This document shows, piece after piece, positions 6,526 to 14,397 of a stretch of DNA of 41,602 bases (its first letter is position 1; every line of letters begins with the position of its first letter). The translations under genes were made by a program, and so were the position numbers. The stretch lies in assembly GCA_017302355.1 (NCBI GenBank), contig JAFLDQ010000010.1, forward strand, positions 1 through 41,602, read 5' to 3'. The notes below the pieces were generated by a model, which ran no database searches, was not told where the DNA came from, and saw only the letters and a program-made list of their open reading frames with translations. The stretch is from Dechloromonas sp. GTDB taxonomy: Bacteria; Pseudomonadota; Gammaproteobacteria; Burkholderiales; Rhodocyclaceae.

Positions 6526-8223
6526 ATGGCCACTACCTATCGTACCTGCCCGATTTCCGGGCTGCAGTTCGAGAACCACGCCGAAAAGCTGATGCGCTGG
6601 AACGCCGTTGCCGGCGTTCTCTGGCTGCTGGTCGGCGGCATCACCGCACTGCTCGTCATCCTGACCCGCTGGCCGGCAATCAAGCTCCTGCCGGCCGATC
6701 AGTTCTACACCATCCTGACCGCCCACGGCATCGACATGCTGATCCTGTGGATCCTTTTCTTTGAAATGGCGGTGCTCTACTTTGCCTCATCGACCCTCTT
6801 GCGATGCCGGCTGGCGACACCCAAGGTGGCGTGGCTCGGCTTCTGGCTGATGGTCGTCGGCGGCATCATGACCAACGTCGCCATCTACGAGGGCGCATCG
6901 AGCGTGATGTTCACCTCGTATGTCCCGATGCAGGCCGCGCCGCACTTCTACCTCGGCATCATCCTGGTCGCGGTCGGCGCCCTGTTGGGAACCGCCGTAT
7001 TCTTCGGCACGCTGGTCGTTGCCAAGAAGGACAAGACCTACACCGGTTCGCTGCCACTGGTCGTTTTCGGCGCACTGACCGCGGCGATCATCGCCACCTT
7101 CACCATCTTGGCCGGCGCCGGCATCCTGATTCCGACCTTCTTCTGGTCGATCGGTCTGATCAAGGAAGTCGACGCGCAGCTGTATCGCATGGTCTGGTGG
7201 GGTCTGGGCCATTCCTCGCAGCAGATCAACGTCGCCGCCCACGTCTCCATCTGGTACCTGATCGCCGCCGTCGTTCTTGGCGCCAAGCCGCTGTCGGAGA
7301 AAGTGTCCCGCGGCGCCTTCCTGCTCTACATCCTCTTCCTGCAACTGGCCAGCGCGCACCACCTGCTGTCCGACCCCGGCATGAGCGCGGAATGGAAGGT
7401 CTTGAACACCTCCTACTTCATGTACTTCGCGGTGATGGCCTCGATGATTCACGGCTTCACGGTGCCTGGCGCCGTCGAGGCGGCGCAGCGCAGGAAGGGC
7501 TTCAACAACGGCATGTTCGAGTGGCTGCGCAAGGCGCCCTGGGGCAACCCGGTGTTCTCCGGCATGTTCATTTCGCTGGTCGGCTTCGGTTTCCTCGGCG
7601 GCATCTCGGGTGTCGTTCTCGGTACCGAACAGATCAACATGCTGATGCACAACACCTTCTACGTTCCGGGCCACTTCCACACCACCGTGGTCGTGGGCAC
7701 GACACTGGCGTTCATGGCGATCACCTATCTGCTGGTGCCGGTGCTGTTCCGTCGCGAGATGATGTTCCCCAAGCTGTGCCAGATCCAGCCTTACCTCTAC
7801 GGCATCAGCATGTCCATCCTCGGTCTGGTGATGATGGGCGCCGGTACGCTGGGCGTCTCCCGCCGGCACTGGGACATGGCGTTCTCGGGCGCACCCTTCC
7901 AGTATGAGTGGCCGGGCGCCGCCTACCTGATGATGGGCCTCACCGGCATCTTCGGCGTCATCGCGGTCATTGGCGGCGGCCTGTGGATCTTCGTGGTCGT
8001 GTGGTCCCTGCTGTTTGGCAAGAAGCTCGATGGCGGCAAGGTCTCCGACAAGCCGACACCGATCCCGGCGAATCCCGTGGCCCAGGCCGCATCGCATTCG
8101 GGCAGCGACGAGCACATCGCCGTTCCAGGAACGGTGGTCCTTGCCGGGCTGTTGTTCGTCTGCTTCGTCCTCTACTACTTCGTCAACTGGAAGTACCTGT
8201 CCGAAGTCTGGTTGTTGAGCTGA
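6526..8223 (+). CDS. Heme-copper subunit I, eNOR-type nitric oxide reductase candidate
   Basis: The 565-residue, multi-helix protein of the heme-copper superfamily starts at ATG 6526 behind AAGGGGGA. Ligands read from the sequence: H67 and H385 for the low-spin heme, H383 for the high-spin heme, and CuB ligands H229, H278 and H279. The spacing (H229 to H278/279; H383-x-H385) is that of ba3-type B-family enzymes. In those, the residue four after the first CuB histidine is the cross-linked tyrosine; here it is Q233 (GLGHSSQQINVAAH). Loss of that tyrosine argues against O2 reduction, and a Gln there is the described hallmark of the eNOR family, which reduces 2 NO to N2O. Automated annotation would probably call it cytochrome c oxidase subunit I. 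Heme A genes beside it suggest A-type hemes (inference). Confidence 0.85.
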   Translation: MATTYRTCPISGLQFENHAEKLMRWNAVAGVLWLLVGGITALLVILTRWPAIKLLPADQFYTILTAHGIDMLILWILFFEMAVLYFASSTLLRCRLATPKVAWLGFWLMVVGGIMTNVAIYEGASSVMFTSYVPMQAAPHFYLGIILVAVGALLGTAVFFGTLVVAKKDKTYTGSLPLVVFGALTAAIIATFTILAGAGILIPTFFWSIGLIKEVDAQLYRMVWWGLGHSSQQINVAAHVSIWYLIAAVVLGAKPLSEKVSRGAFLLYILFLQLASAHHLLSDPGMSAEWKVLNTSYFMYFAVMASMIHGFTVPGAVEAAQRRKGFNNGMFEWLRKAPWGNPVFSGMFISLVGFGFLGGISGVVLGTEQINMLMHNTFYVPGHFHTTVVVGTTLAFMAITYLLVPVLFRREMMFPKLCQIQPYLYGISMSILGLVMMGAGTLGVSRRHWDMAFSGAPFQYEWPGAAYLMMGLTGIFGVIAVIGGGLWIFVVVWSLLFGKKLDGGKVSDKPTPIPANPVAQAASHSGSDEHIAVPGTVVLAGLLFVCFVLYYFVNWKYLSEVWLLS

Positions 8224-8234
8224 ACCGCGTGGCT

Positions 8235-8291
8235 CCCTGCGCCAACGGCGCAGGGGCCTGCCTCAATCGGGCTTGGCATCCAGGCCCGATT
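8235..8291 (+). terminator. Two tandem hairpins after subunit I
   Basis: CCCTGCGCC-AAC-GGCGCAGGG (8235-8255) is a perfect 9-bp stem, and AATCGGGC...GCCCGATT (8265-8272 / 8284-8291) is a perfect 8-bp stem. Neither has a T run, so they may act as an mRNA-stabilising structure or partial terminator rather than a classic Rho-independent terminator. They lie between subunit I and ctaB. Confidence 0.5.
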
Positions 8292-8310
8292 CAAGCAGGA
8301 TTCACCCGGG

Positions 8311-8316
8311 TATAAT
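8311..8316 (+). promoter_or_regulatory. Possible -10 element for ctaB
   Basis: A perfect TATAAT lies 29 nt before the preferred ctaB start and just after the two hairpins, suggesting that ctaB and the following sco gene can be transcribed separately. No convincing -35 is seen. Confidence 0.35.
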
Positions 8317-8344
8317 GATCCGAGTACGACGCCCCCCTGAACCT

Positions 8345-9235
8345 ATGCAATCGACGCTGCCGTCCACAAACACTTCCGGTTCGCCCATCCGCGCCATTCT
8401 GAGCCTGTTCAAGCTGCGCATTGGCGTCGTCATCACGTTTACCGCGCTCGCCGGCCTGGCTGTCAGCCCCGGAGCCAGCCTGACGTGGACGCAGATGATC
8501 GTGCTGACCCTTTCCGTCCTGATCTCGTCGGCCAGCGCCGGCGCCTTCAACCAGTATTACGAGCACGATCTGGACCCGCTCATGGCGCGCACCAGGACGC
8601 GGCCGTTCGTTACCGGCCAAATCAAGCACGGGCCGATCTGGCTCGTCGTCATCGCCGCCCTGACGGTACTCTCCGTCGGCGCCGCCTGGATTGCGCTCAA
8701 TGCCTGGTCGGCGCTGTTCGTCTTTCTTGGCGCCTTCTTCTACGCCATCGTCTACACCGTCTGGCTCAAGCGCCGGACCTGGCTCAATATCGTCTTCGGC
8801 GGACTGGCCGGCAGCTGGGCTGTCCTGGCTGGCGCGGCCGCCGCCGATCCGCATCTGGGCGCCGTTCCGCTGGCCCTCGCTTTCGTCCTCTTCCTGTGGA
8901 CGCCACCGCATTTCTGGAGTCTGGCGATCGCCTTCCGCGAGGACTACAAGGCGGCCGGCGTGCCCATGCTGCCGGTCGTCGTCGGCGACCAGCGGGCCGC
9001 GCAGACCATCTTCTACAGCACGCTGGCACTGGTCGCGGCATCGTTCCTGCCGCTGGCTTTCGGGCTCGGCGCGATCTACGCCATCGGCGCCGCGGCCGGC
9101 GGTTTCCTGTTCATCCAGAAGGCATGGCGACTGGCGCAGGAACCAACCCGCAAGACGGCGATGGCCTGTTTCTTCTCCTCGCTCGTGCAACTGACCGTGG
9201 TGCTGCTGGCGGCGATTCTCGACGCCCGCCTCTGA
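8345..9235 (+). CDS. ctaB: Protoheme IX farnesyltransferase (heme O synthase)
   Basis: The 296-residue UbiA-family membrane prenyltransferase has the two Asp-rich regions: NQYYEHDLDPLMARTRTRP near residue 70, and a later AFREDYKAAGVPMLP. It adds a farnesyl group to heme B to make heme O, the substrate of the CtaA proteins encoded at 3555-5563. Translation probably begins at ATG 8345 (MQSTLPSTN); ATG 8315 would add ten residues but lies in the putative -10. It ends 11 nt before the next sco gene, with which it should form one transcript. The membrane segments and length are normal for the family. Confidence 0.93.
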   Translation: MQSTLPSTNTSGSPIRAILSLFKLRIGVVITFTALAGLAVSPGASLTWTQMIVLTLSVLISSASAGAFNQYYEHDLDPLMARTRTRPFVTGQIKHGPIWLVVIAALTVLSVGAAWIALNAWSALFVFLGAFFYAIVYTVWLKRRTWLNIVFGGLAGSWAVLAGAAAADPHLGAVPLALAFVLFLWTPPHFWSLAIAFREDYKAAGVPMLPVVVGDQRAAQTIFYSTLALVAASFLPLAFGLGAIYAIGAAAGGFLFIQKAWRLAQEPTRKTAMACFFSSLVQLTVVLLAAILDARL

Positions 9236-9246
9236 GCCGGCGACCC

Positions 9247-10131
9247 GTGGTGTTTTCCGCATCCCTGCGCAGCGCACTGGCCACGGTCGTCCTGCTGGCC
9301 GCGGGCACGCTGCTGGCCGCCGACGCCACGGACGAAAAGCCCAAGCTCACCGCGCGGCCGCAGAGTTTCAATAGCGGGCTGACACTGACCACGCTGGACG
9401 AGAAGACGGCCTTCGAACGCTCGCAGGCGGCGATCGGCAGACAGGTCGGCGATTTCGTCCTGCTCGATCGCCAGGGCAAACCGGTAGAACTTTCACGCTA
9501 TCGCGGAAAGCCGCTGCTGGTCAGCTTCATCTATACCGCCTGCTTCCAGGTCTGCCCGACGACCACGCGCAATCTGCAGAAGGCCGTGCAGAACACGGTC
9601 AGCGTTCTCGGGGCCGACCGTTTCAACGTGATCAGCATCGGCTTCAACCAGCCGTTCGACTCGCCCCAGGCGCTCAAGGACTTCGCGGTGCAGTACGGCA
9701 TCAGCCTGCCCAACTGGGAGTTCCTCAGCCCGTCGCCGGCGATCCTCGACGACCTCACCGCCAACTTCGGTTTCAGCTACGTCGCGACCCCCGCCGGTTT
9801 CGACCACCTCAACCAGGTCACGATGGTCGACGCCGAAGGGAAGATATTTCGCCAGGTCTACGGGGAAAAATTCAACGCCTCGGACCTTGCCGAGCCCCTC
9901 AAGGCGATGATCGCCGGCGCCGCCATTCCGCCCGAAACGGGTACCCTGAAGGAGATCATGGAGCGCGTGAGGATTCTCTGTTCGGTCTATGACCCGGTCA
10001 CCGGCAGGTACCGTACCGACTACTCCGTGTATTTCATGATTGCCGGATTCCTGACCTTCATGGGATTCACGATCTACCTCTGCGTGCATTTCTGGAAGAA
10101 CCGGCGGCGCCGCGTCGCCCCTTCCACCTGA
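9247..10131 (+). CDS. SCO1/SenC family protein with C-terminal membrane anchor
   Basis: The protein has about 294 residues and an N-terminal signal-like helix (LRSALATVVLLAAGTLLAAD). The Sco thioredoxin fold carries the copper motif C-F-Q-V-C (YTACFQVCPTT) and a distal His in FDHLNQVTMVD. Unlike the Sco protein encoded at 1451, it has a long C-terminal extension ending in a membrane helix (YFMIAGFLTFMGFTIYL) and a basic tail, so it may be anchored at both ends. The start is uncertain: GTG 9247 or GTG 9250, with only a weak ribosome site. It follows ctaB directly and should assemble CuA in the subunit II encoded upstream. Confidence 0.9.
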   Translation: MVFSASLRSALATVVLLAAGTLLAADATDEKPKLTARPQSFNSGLTLTTLDEKTAFERSQAAIGRQVGDFVLLDRQGKPVELSRYRGKPLLVSFIYTACFQVCPTTTRNLQKAVQNTVSVLGADRFNVISIGFNQPFDSPQALKDFAVQYGISLPNWEFLSPSPAILDDLTANFGFSYVATPAGFDHLNQVTMVDAEGKIFRQVYGEKFNASDLAEPLKAMIAGAAIPPETGTLKEIMERVRILCSVYDPVTGRYRTDYSVYFMIAGFLTFMGFTIYLCVHFWKNRRRRVAPST

Positions 10132-10259
10132 CATGTCGCCGGCAGGCCGGCAAGGCCCGGCTTGAGCAGCGCATCTGGCGCACACTGCCCGCCGGATGGC
10201 GCTCCAGCGGCATCGGCGCGAGAGTTCCCGCCAGCGGATTCCGATTTCTTTCTTCTCGC

Positions 10260-10301
10260 TTGATATGCGTCAAGCAGGCATTTTGGGCGGCCGCATATAA
10301 T
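10260..10301 (+). promoter_or_regulatory. FNR/DNR-type class II promoter for the cytochrome b fusion genes
   Basis: TTGATATGCGTCAA (10260-10273) matches TTGAT-N4-ATCAA at 9 of 10 fixed positions. A perfect TATAAT lies at 10296-10301. The centre of the site (10266.5) is 29.5 nt from the start of the -10, so with transcription starting near 10308 the site is centred at about -41.5, the standard class II activator position. The leader to the GTG start would be about 39 nt. Confidence 0.7.
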
Positions 10302-10346
10302 TTTCGGCTAATGCGTTGACACCCCGAGTTTGCCTGGACACATCCG

Positions 10347-11918
10347 GTGAGTTTGCACACTGCCGTTCGCAACAACACTCGAACCGTGTTCCAGCGGGTC
10401 GAGGAGACGTTCGATGCGCCATTCGGGGGCGACGGCAACCCGTTGCGCCATCTCGGTGCGATGGGGCTGTACCTGCTGTGGATCGTCGTTGGCTCCGGGC
10501 TCTACCTCTACACCGTCCTCGATATCAGCATCACCGGCGTCTACGAGTCGATCGGCTACCAATCCACGGAACAGTGGTATTTCGGCGGCGTCCTGCGTAG
10601 CCTGCATCGCTATGCCTCGGACGCCTTCGTTCTGGTCATGGTCCTCCACCTGATCCGCGAATGGGCCTATGGCCGTTACCACGGATTCCGCTTCTACTCC
10701 TGGCTTACGGGCGTACCGCTGATCTGGCTGGTCTACGCATCGGGCATCGGTGGCTACTGGATCGTCTGGGACCAGGTGGCCCAGTTCTCGGCGACCGCAA
10801 CCACCGAACTCCTCGACTGGCTGCCCATATTCAGCGAACCGGCGGCGCGCAATTTTCTCGCGCCGGACTCGATCAACGATCGTTTCTTCGCCATGCTCGT
10901 CTTCATCCATATCGGGCTGCCGCTGCTGCTGATCCTCGGCCTCTGGGCGCACGTTCATCGCATCAGCATGGTCGATCATCTGCCCTCGCGGCCATTGATG
11001 CTGGGAACCATGGCGGCCCTGATCGTGCTGTCCCTGGTCAAGCCGGCGCTCAGCGAGGCTCCGGCCAATCTCGCCCTCGCACCCGCCGAAGTCCGCCTCG
11101 ACTGGTTCATCCTGTTCATCCATCCGCTGACCGACATCAGTTCGCCCGCCACCGTCTGGTTGCTGCTGCTGGCCGCCACCGTCCTGCTCTCCATCCTGCC
11201 GTTCCTGCCACATCCGAAGCGCGAACCCGTCGCCGTGGTCGACGCCGCCAACTGCAGCGGCTGCAGCCGCTGCCATGTCGACTGCCCGTACGCGGCGATC
11301 CGCATGGAGCCGCATCCGAGCCGCCCGGGTTTCGGGATTGCCGTCGTCGATGCCGACCTCTGCGCGAGCTGCGGCATCTGCGCCGGCGCATGCCCGTCGT
11401 CGACCCCCTTCCGTCGCCAGGAACAACTGCTGACCGGCATCGACATGCCGCAGCAGACCGTGAATGGCCTCCGCCAGCAACTCGAGGATGCCCTTGCCAG
11501 GCTCCAGGGACGCTCCCGGATCGTCGTCTTCGGCTGCGACCGCGGCGCCGATGCAAGGGCGCTGGCAGCCCCCGACACGGCCGTGATCAGTCTGATGTGC
11601 GCCGGCATCCTCCCGCCGTCGTTCGTCGAATACGCGCTGCGCAGCGGCGCCGACGGGGTCCTGCTGACCGGCTGCCGCAGCGGCGGTTGCGATTTCCGCC
11701 TCGGCGACCGGTGGACCGCGGAGCGCATGGCCGGGCAACGCGAACCGCGCCTGCGCGGCAAGGTTCCCGTGGCCCGCGTGCAGGTGGTTCCTGCGTCCGG
11801 CAACGACGGCAAGGCGCTGGCCAGGGCCGTGCAGGAATTCAGGACACGAATCGAAACCCAGGCAGTTACCGACGCCGCGTTGCCACCCTACTTCCGGAGA
11901 ACTTCCCATCATGCTTAA
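10347..11918 (+). CDS. Cytochrome b / 2x[4Fe-4S] ferredoxin / MvhD-like fusion protein
   Basis: The 523-residue protein has three parts. Residues 1-290 are a cytochrome b/b6-like membrane domain with two bis-His heme pairs at HX13H spacing (H87/H101 and H188/H202). Residues 303-350 are a bacterial ferredoxin with two clusters: C303, C306, C309, C313 and C339, C342, C345, C349. Residues about 400-470 resemble the MvhD/FrhD delta subunit (VVFGCDRGAD, SLMCAGILPP, GADGVLLTGCRSGGCD), with four cysteines (C407, C428, C453, C458) that could hold a [2Fe-2S] cluster. MvhD-type proteins relay electrons between hydrogenase or dehydrogenase modules and heterodisulfide-reductase-like units. The likely role is electron transfer between quinol and a soluble low-potential partner (inference). 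The GTG start matches the N-terminus of the related protein at 12473. The stop overlaps the next gene by 8 nt. Confidence 0.85.
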   Translation: MSLHTAVRNNTRTVFQRVEETFDAPFGGDGNPLRHLGAMGLYLLWIVVGSGLYLYTVLDISITGVYESIGYQSTEQWYFGGVLRSLHRYASDAFVLVMVLHLIREWAYGRYHGFRFYSWLTGVPLIWLVYASGIGGYWIVWDQVAQFSATATTELLDWLPIFSEPAARNFLAPDSINDRFFAMLVFIHIGLPLLLILGLWAHVHRISMVDHLPSRPLMLGTMAALIVLSLVKPALSEAPANLALAPAEVRLDWFILFIHPLTDISSPATVWLLLLAATVLLSILPFLPHPKREPVAVVDAANCSGCSRCHVDCPYAAIRMEPHPSRPGFGIAVVDADLCASCGICAGACPSSTPFRRQEQLLTGIDMPQQTVNGLRQQLEDALARLQGRSRIVVFGCDRGADARALAAPDTAVISLMCAGILPPSFVEYALRSGADGVLLTGCRSGGCDFRLGDRWTAERMAGQREPRLRGKVPVARVQVVPASGNDGKALARAVQEFRTRIETQAVTDAALPPYFRRTSHHA

Positions 11919-12408
11919 ACCCGCCGCCATTGTCGGTCAGGTGATCCTTTACGGTGCATTCGCCGCCTTCATCGGATACTTCGCCACGTCGCCGAAGTAC
12001 CGGCAGATTCCCGATGACGTCGCCCTGATCAAGCTGTCGATCAGCCACCTCGGCGATCGCGAGTGTCGCAAGCGCACCCCGGAGGAACTGCAGAAGCTGC
12101 CGCCCAACATGCGGGCGCCGATGGACTGCCCGCGCGAACGCTCGGACATCAACCTGGAAGTCGATATCGACGGCCAGCCGGCCTTCCGGACGGTGATGCA
12201 TCCGACCGGCGTCTACAAGGATGGCGTCTCGACGGTATACAAGCGCTTCGAGCTGAAGGCCGGGACGCATCAGGTGGCGGTCAGGATGAACGACAACCTG
12301 GTCAGGCCAGGCTTCAATTTCGTCAAGGAAGAACAGGTCACGCTCAAGCCCGGGCAGGTCATGGTGATCGACTTCAACCCGGACATGGGCGGCCTCTTCT
12401 TCAAGTAG
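11911..12408 (+). CDS. Unrecognised N-terminally anchored protein between two cytochrome b fusions
   Basis: The 165-residue protein has one N-terminal hydrophobic helix (VGQVILYGAFAAFIGYFA, about residues 8-25) and then a soluble, probably periplasmic domain of mixed charge with two cysteines (GDRECRKR and PMDCPRER), which may form a disulfide. The C-terminal half (KRFELKAGTHQVAVRMNDN, VTLKPGQVMVIDFNPD) has the alternating pattern of a beta-sandwich. I do not recognise the family. It overlaps the upstream fusion gene by 8 nt and lies 64 nt before the downstream one, so it is most likely an accessory subunit holding the two cytochrome b proteins together or docking a partner. Confidence 0.8.
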   Translation: MLKPAAIVGQVILYGAFAAFIGYFATSPKYRQIPDDVALIKLSISHLGDRECRKRTPEELQKLPPNMRAPMDCPRERSDINLEVDIDGQPAFRTVMHPTGVYKDGVSTVYKRFELKAGTHQVAVRMNDNLVRPGFNFVKEEQVTLKPGQVMVIDFNPDMGGLFFK

Positions 12409-12472
12409 AGCGCCGTTCGGACAACCCCCATCACGATTCGTCTCTCCCTACTCTCCCGAGCGGACACACACC

Positions 12473-14389
12473 ATGGTCAAACTCCTCCAACAGACGCTGC
12501 GCTGGTTCTTCATGCGCATCGAAAACGTCTTCAACGTCGCCTTCGGCGACAAGCTGAACCCCTTCTACCACCTCGGCACCATCAGTTTCTGGCAGTTCTG
12601 GCTGCTGGTGGGGACCGGCCTCTACCTCTACATCTTTGCCGAAACGGGAATCCACGACGCCTACGATTCGGTCGAACGCATCACCCACAACCAGTGGTGG
12701 GCCGGCGGGATCATGCGCAGCATCCACCGCTACGCCACCGACGGCATGATCCTGACGATGATCCTGCACCTGCTGCGGCACTTCGCCTATGACCGCTATC
12801 GCGGTTTCCGCTCCTTCTCGTGGTTGACCGGCGTCGCCCTGATCTGGCTGGTCTACATCGCGGGCGTCAATGGCTTCATGCTGGTGTGGGACAAGCTGGC
12901 GCAGTTCGTCGTCATCGCCACGGCCGAGTGGTTCGACGTCCTGCCGATCTTCAACGGCACGCTGATCCGCAACTTCCTCTACCTCGAAAGCGTCAACAGC
13001 CGGCTGTTCACCCTGCTCGCCTTCGTTCACATCGGCGCGCCGCTGATCGTCGTCTTCATCATGTGGATTCACGTCCAGCGCGTGCCGCGCGCCCACATCA
13101 ATCCGCCGCGCCCGATCTCCATCGCCGTGACGCTGATGTTCGTCGTTCTTGCCCTGGTCAAGCCCATCGTCAGCCAGGGCGGCGAGGCCGACATGTCGGT
13201 GGTGCCCACGAACATCGACTTCGACTGGTTCGAGCTGCCCGTCCTCGCGCTCGTCTACGTCACCAACCCGCTGCACCTGTGGTTGTGGGTGCTCGGACTG
13301 ACCGGACTGCTGTTCCTGATCCCGTGGCTTCCGCCGAAACGGCGCGGCGCCGCCAAGGAGCACCCCAGCATCACCTTCCATCCCGACCGCAAGGCGGTCA
13401 CCGCCCGCTTCGGCGAGACCCTGCTCGACGCCGGGTTGCGCCAGGACATCAACCTGCCCTACGAGTGTCGCAACGGCGGCTGCGGCGCCTGCAAGTGCAC
13501 GGTTCTCGCCGGCAAGGTCGACCCCGGCCTCTATCAGCCGAGCGCGCTGTCGGCCGAGGAGCTGGCACAGGGCAAGGTGCTCCTGTGCTGCGCCACCGCC
13601 CTCGACGACGCGGAAATCGAGTACGAGGCCAGCGCGGCGGCCCCGGAGTTCAAGGAATACCGCGGCCGGGTCGTCAAGATGGAGAAGCTCACCTACGACG
13701 TCATGCGCGTCCTGCTCAGGCTGCCGGAAGGACAGCAGATTCCGTTCAAGGCCGGCCAGTACATCAATGTCATCCTCGACGACGGCCAGCGGCGCGCTTT
13801 CTCGTTTGCCAACCCGCCGCACGAGGCCGAGTTCGTCGAACTCCAGATCCGCCTGATGAAGGGCGGACGGTTCACCACCCACGTCTTCGAGAAGATGAAG
13901 GAAGGCGACGAAGTGCGCTTCGAGGGGCCGATCGGCGACTTCTCGTTGCGCGAATCGCAGCGGCCGATCGTCTTCGTCGCCGGCGCCACGGGTTTCGCTC
14001 CGGTCAAGAGCATGGTCGAGGATGCCTTCCAGCGCGGCCTCAAGCGCGAAATCCATCTCTACTGGGGCGTCAGGCAGCTGCGCGACCTCTACCTGCCCGA
14101 GCTGCCGCAACAATGGGCGCGCGATCACGCAAACTTCCACTTCATCCCCGTGCTCTCCGAGCCGGCGCCGGAAGACGTCTGGAACGGTCGCACCGGACTG
14201 GTACACCAGGCCATCCTCGAGGACTTCCCCGAACTCAAGGGGCACGAGATCTATGCCTGCGGCTCGGTGCGGATGGTCGAGGCGATCTTCCCCTTCCTCA
14301 AGAGCCATGGCGCGGAAGACGGCGCCTGCTTCTCCGATGCCTTCACCGTATCGGCGCGTTCGATGGCGTTCCAGCCGCTCGGGAAGTGA
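12473..14389 (+). CDS. Cytochrome b / [2Fe-2S] / FAD-NAD(P) oxidoreductase fusion
   Basis: The 638-residue protein has a cytochrome b/b6-like membrane domain (residues 1-290; heme pairs H85/H99 and H186/H200, both HX13H). A plant-type [2Fe-2S] domain follows, with ECRNGGCGACKC giving C332, C337, C340 and the fourth ligand near C372. A ferredoxin-NADP reductase-like unit comes last, with the FAD motif RAFSFANP (about 441) and the nucleotide motif GATGFAP (about 504). The soluble part is like MmoC and CDP-6-deoxyglucoseen reductases. A cytochrome b/b6 protein fused to flavin and NAD(P) domains was described from Accumulibacter and proposed to reoxidise quinol onto NAD(P) using proton-motive force; this gene fits that description. 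No PEWY quinol motif is seen, so the quinone site is unproven. Confidence 0.9.
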   Translation: MVKLLQQTLRWFFMRIENVFNVAFGDKLNPFYHLGTISFWQFWLLVGTGLYLYIFAETGIHDAYDSVERITHNQWWAGGIMRSIHRYATDGMILTMILHLLRHFAYDRYRGFRSFSWLTGVALIWLVYIAGVNGFMLVWDKLAQFVVIATAEWFDVLPIFNGTLIRNFLYLESVNSRLFTLLAFVHIGAPLIVVFIMWIHVQRVPRAHINPPRPISIAVTLMFVVLALVKPIVSQGGEADMSVVPTNIDFDWFELPVLALVYVTNPLHLWLWVLGLTGLLFLIPWLPPKRRGAAKEHPSITFHPDRKAVTARFGETLLDAGLRQDINLPYECRNGGCGACKCTVLAGKVDPGLYQPSALSAEELAQGKVLLCCATALDDAEIEYEASAAAPEFKEYRGRVVKMEKLTYDVMRVLLRLPEGQQIPFKAGQYINVILDDGQRRAFSFANPPHEAEFVELQIRLMKGGRFTTHVFEKMKEGDEVRFEGPIGDFSLRESQRPIVFVAGATGFAPVKSMVEDAFQRGLKREIHLYWGVRQLRDLYLPELPQQWARDHANFHFIPVLSEPAPEDVWNGRTGLVHQAILEDFPELKGHEIYACGSVRMVEAIFPFLKSHGAEDGACFSDAFTVSARSMAFQPLGK

Positions 14390-14397
14390 TTCGGGAA

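Noticed and set aside
8485..10131. Single 548-codon frame that could look like a CtaB-Sco fusion
   Set aside because: The first 250 codons are out of frame with ctaB and have no family match; the Sco part starts at a GTG near 9247 after the ctaB stop.
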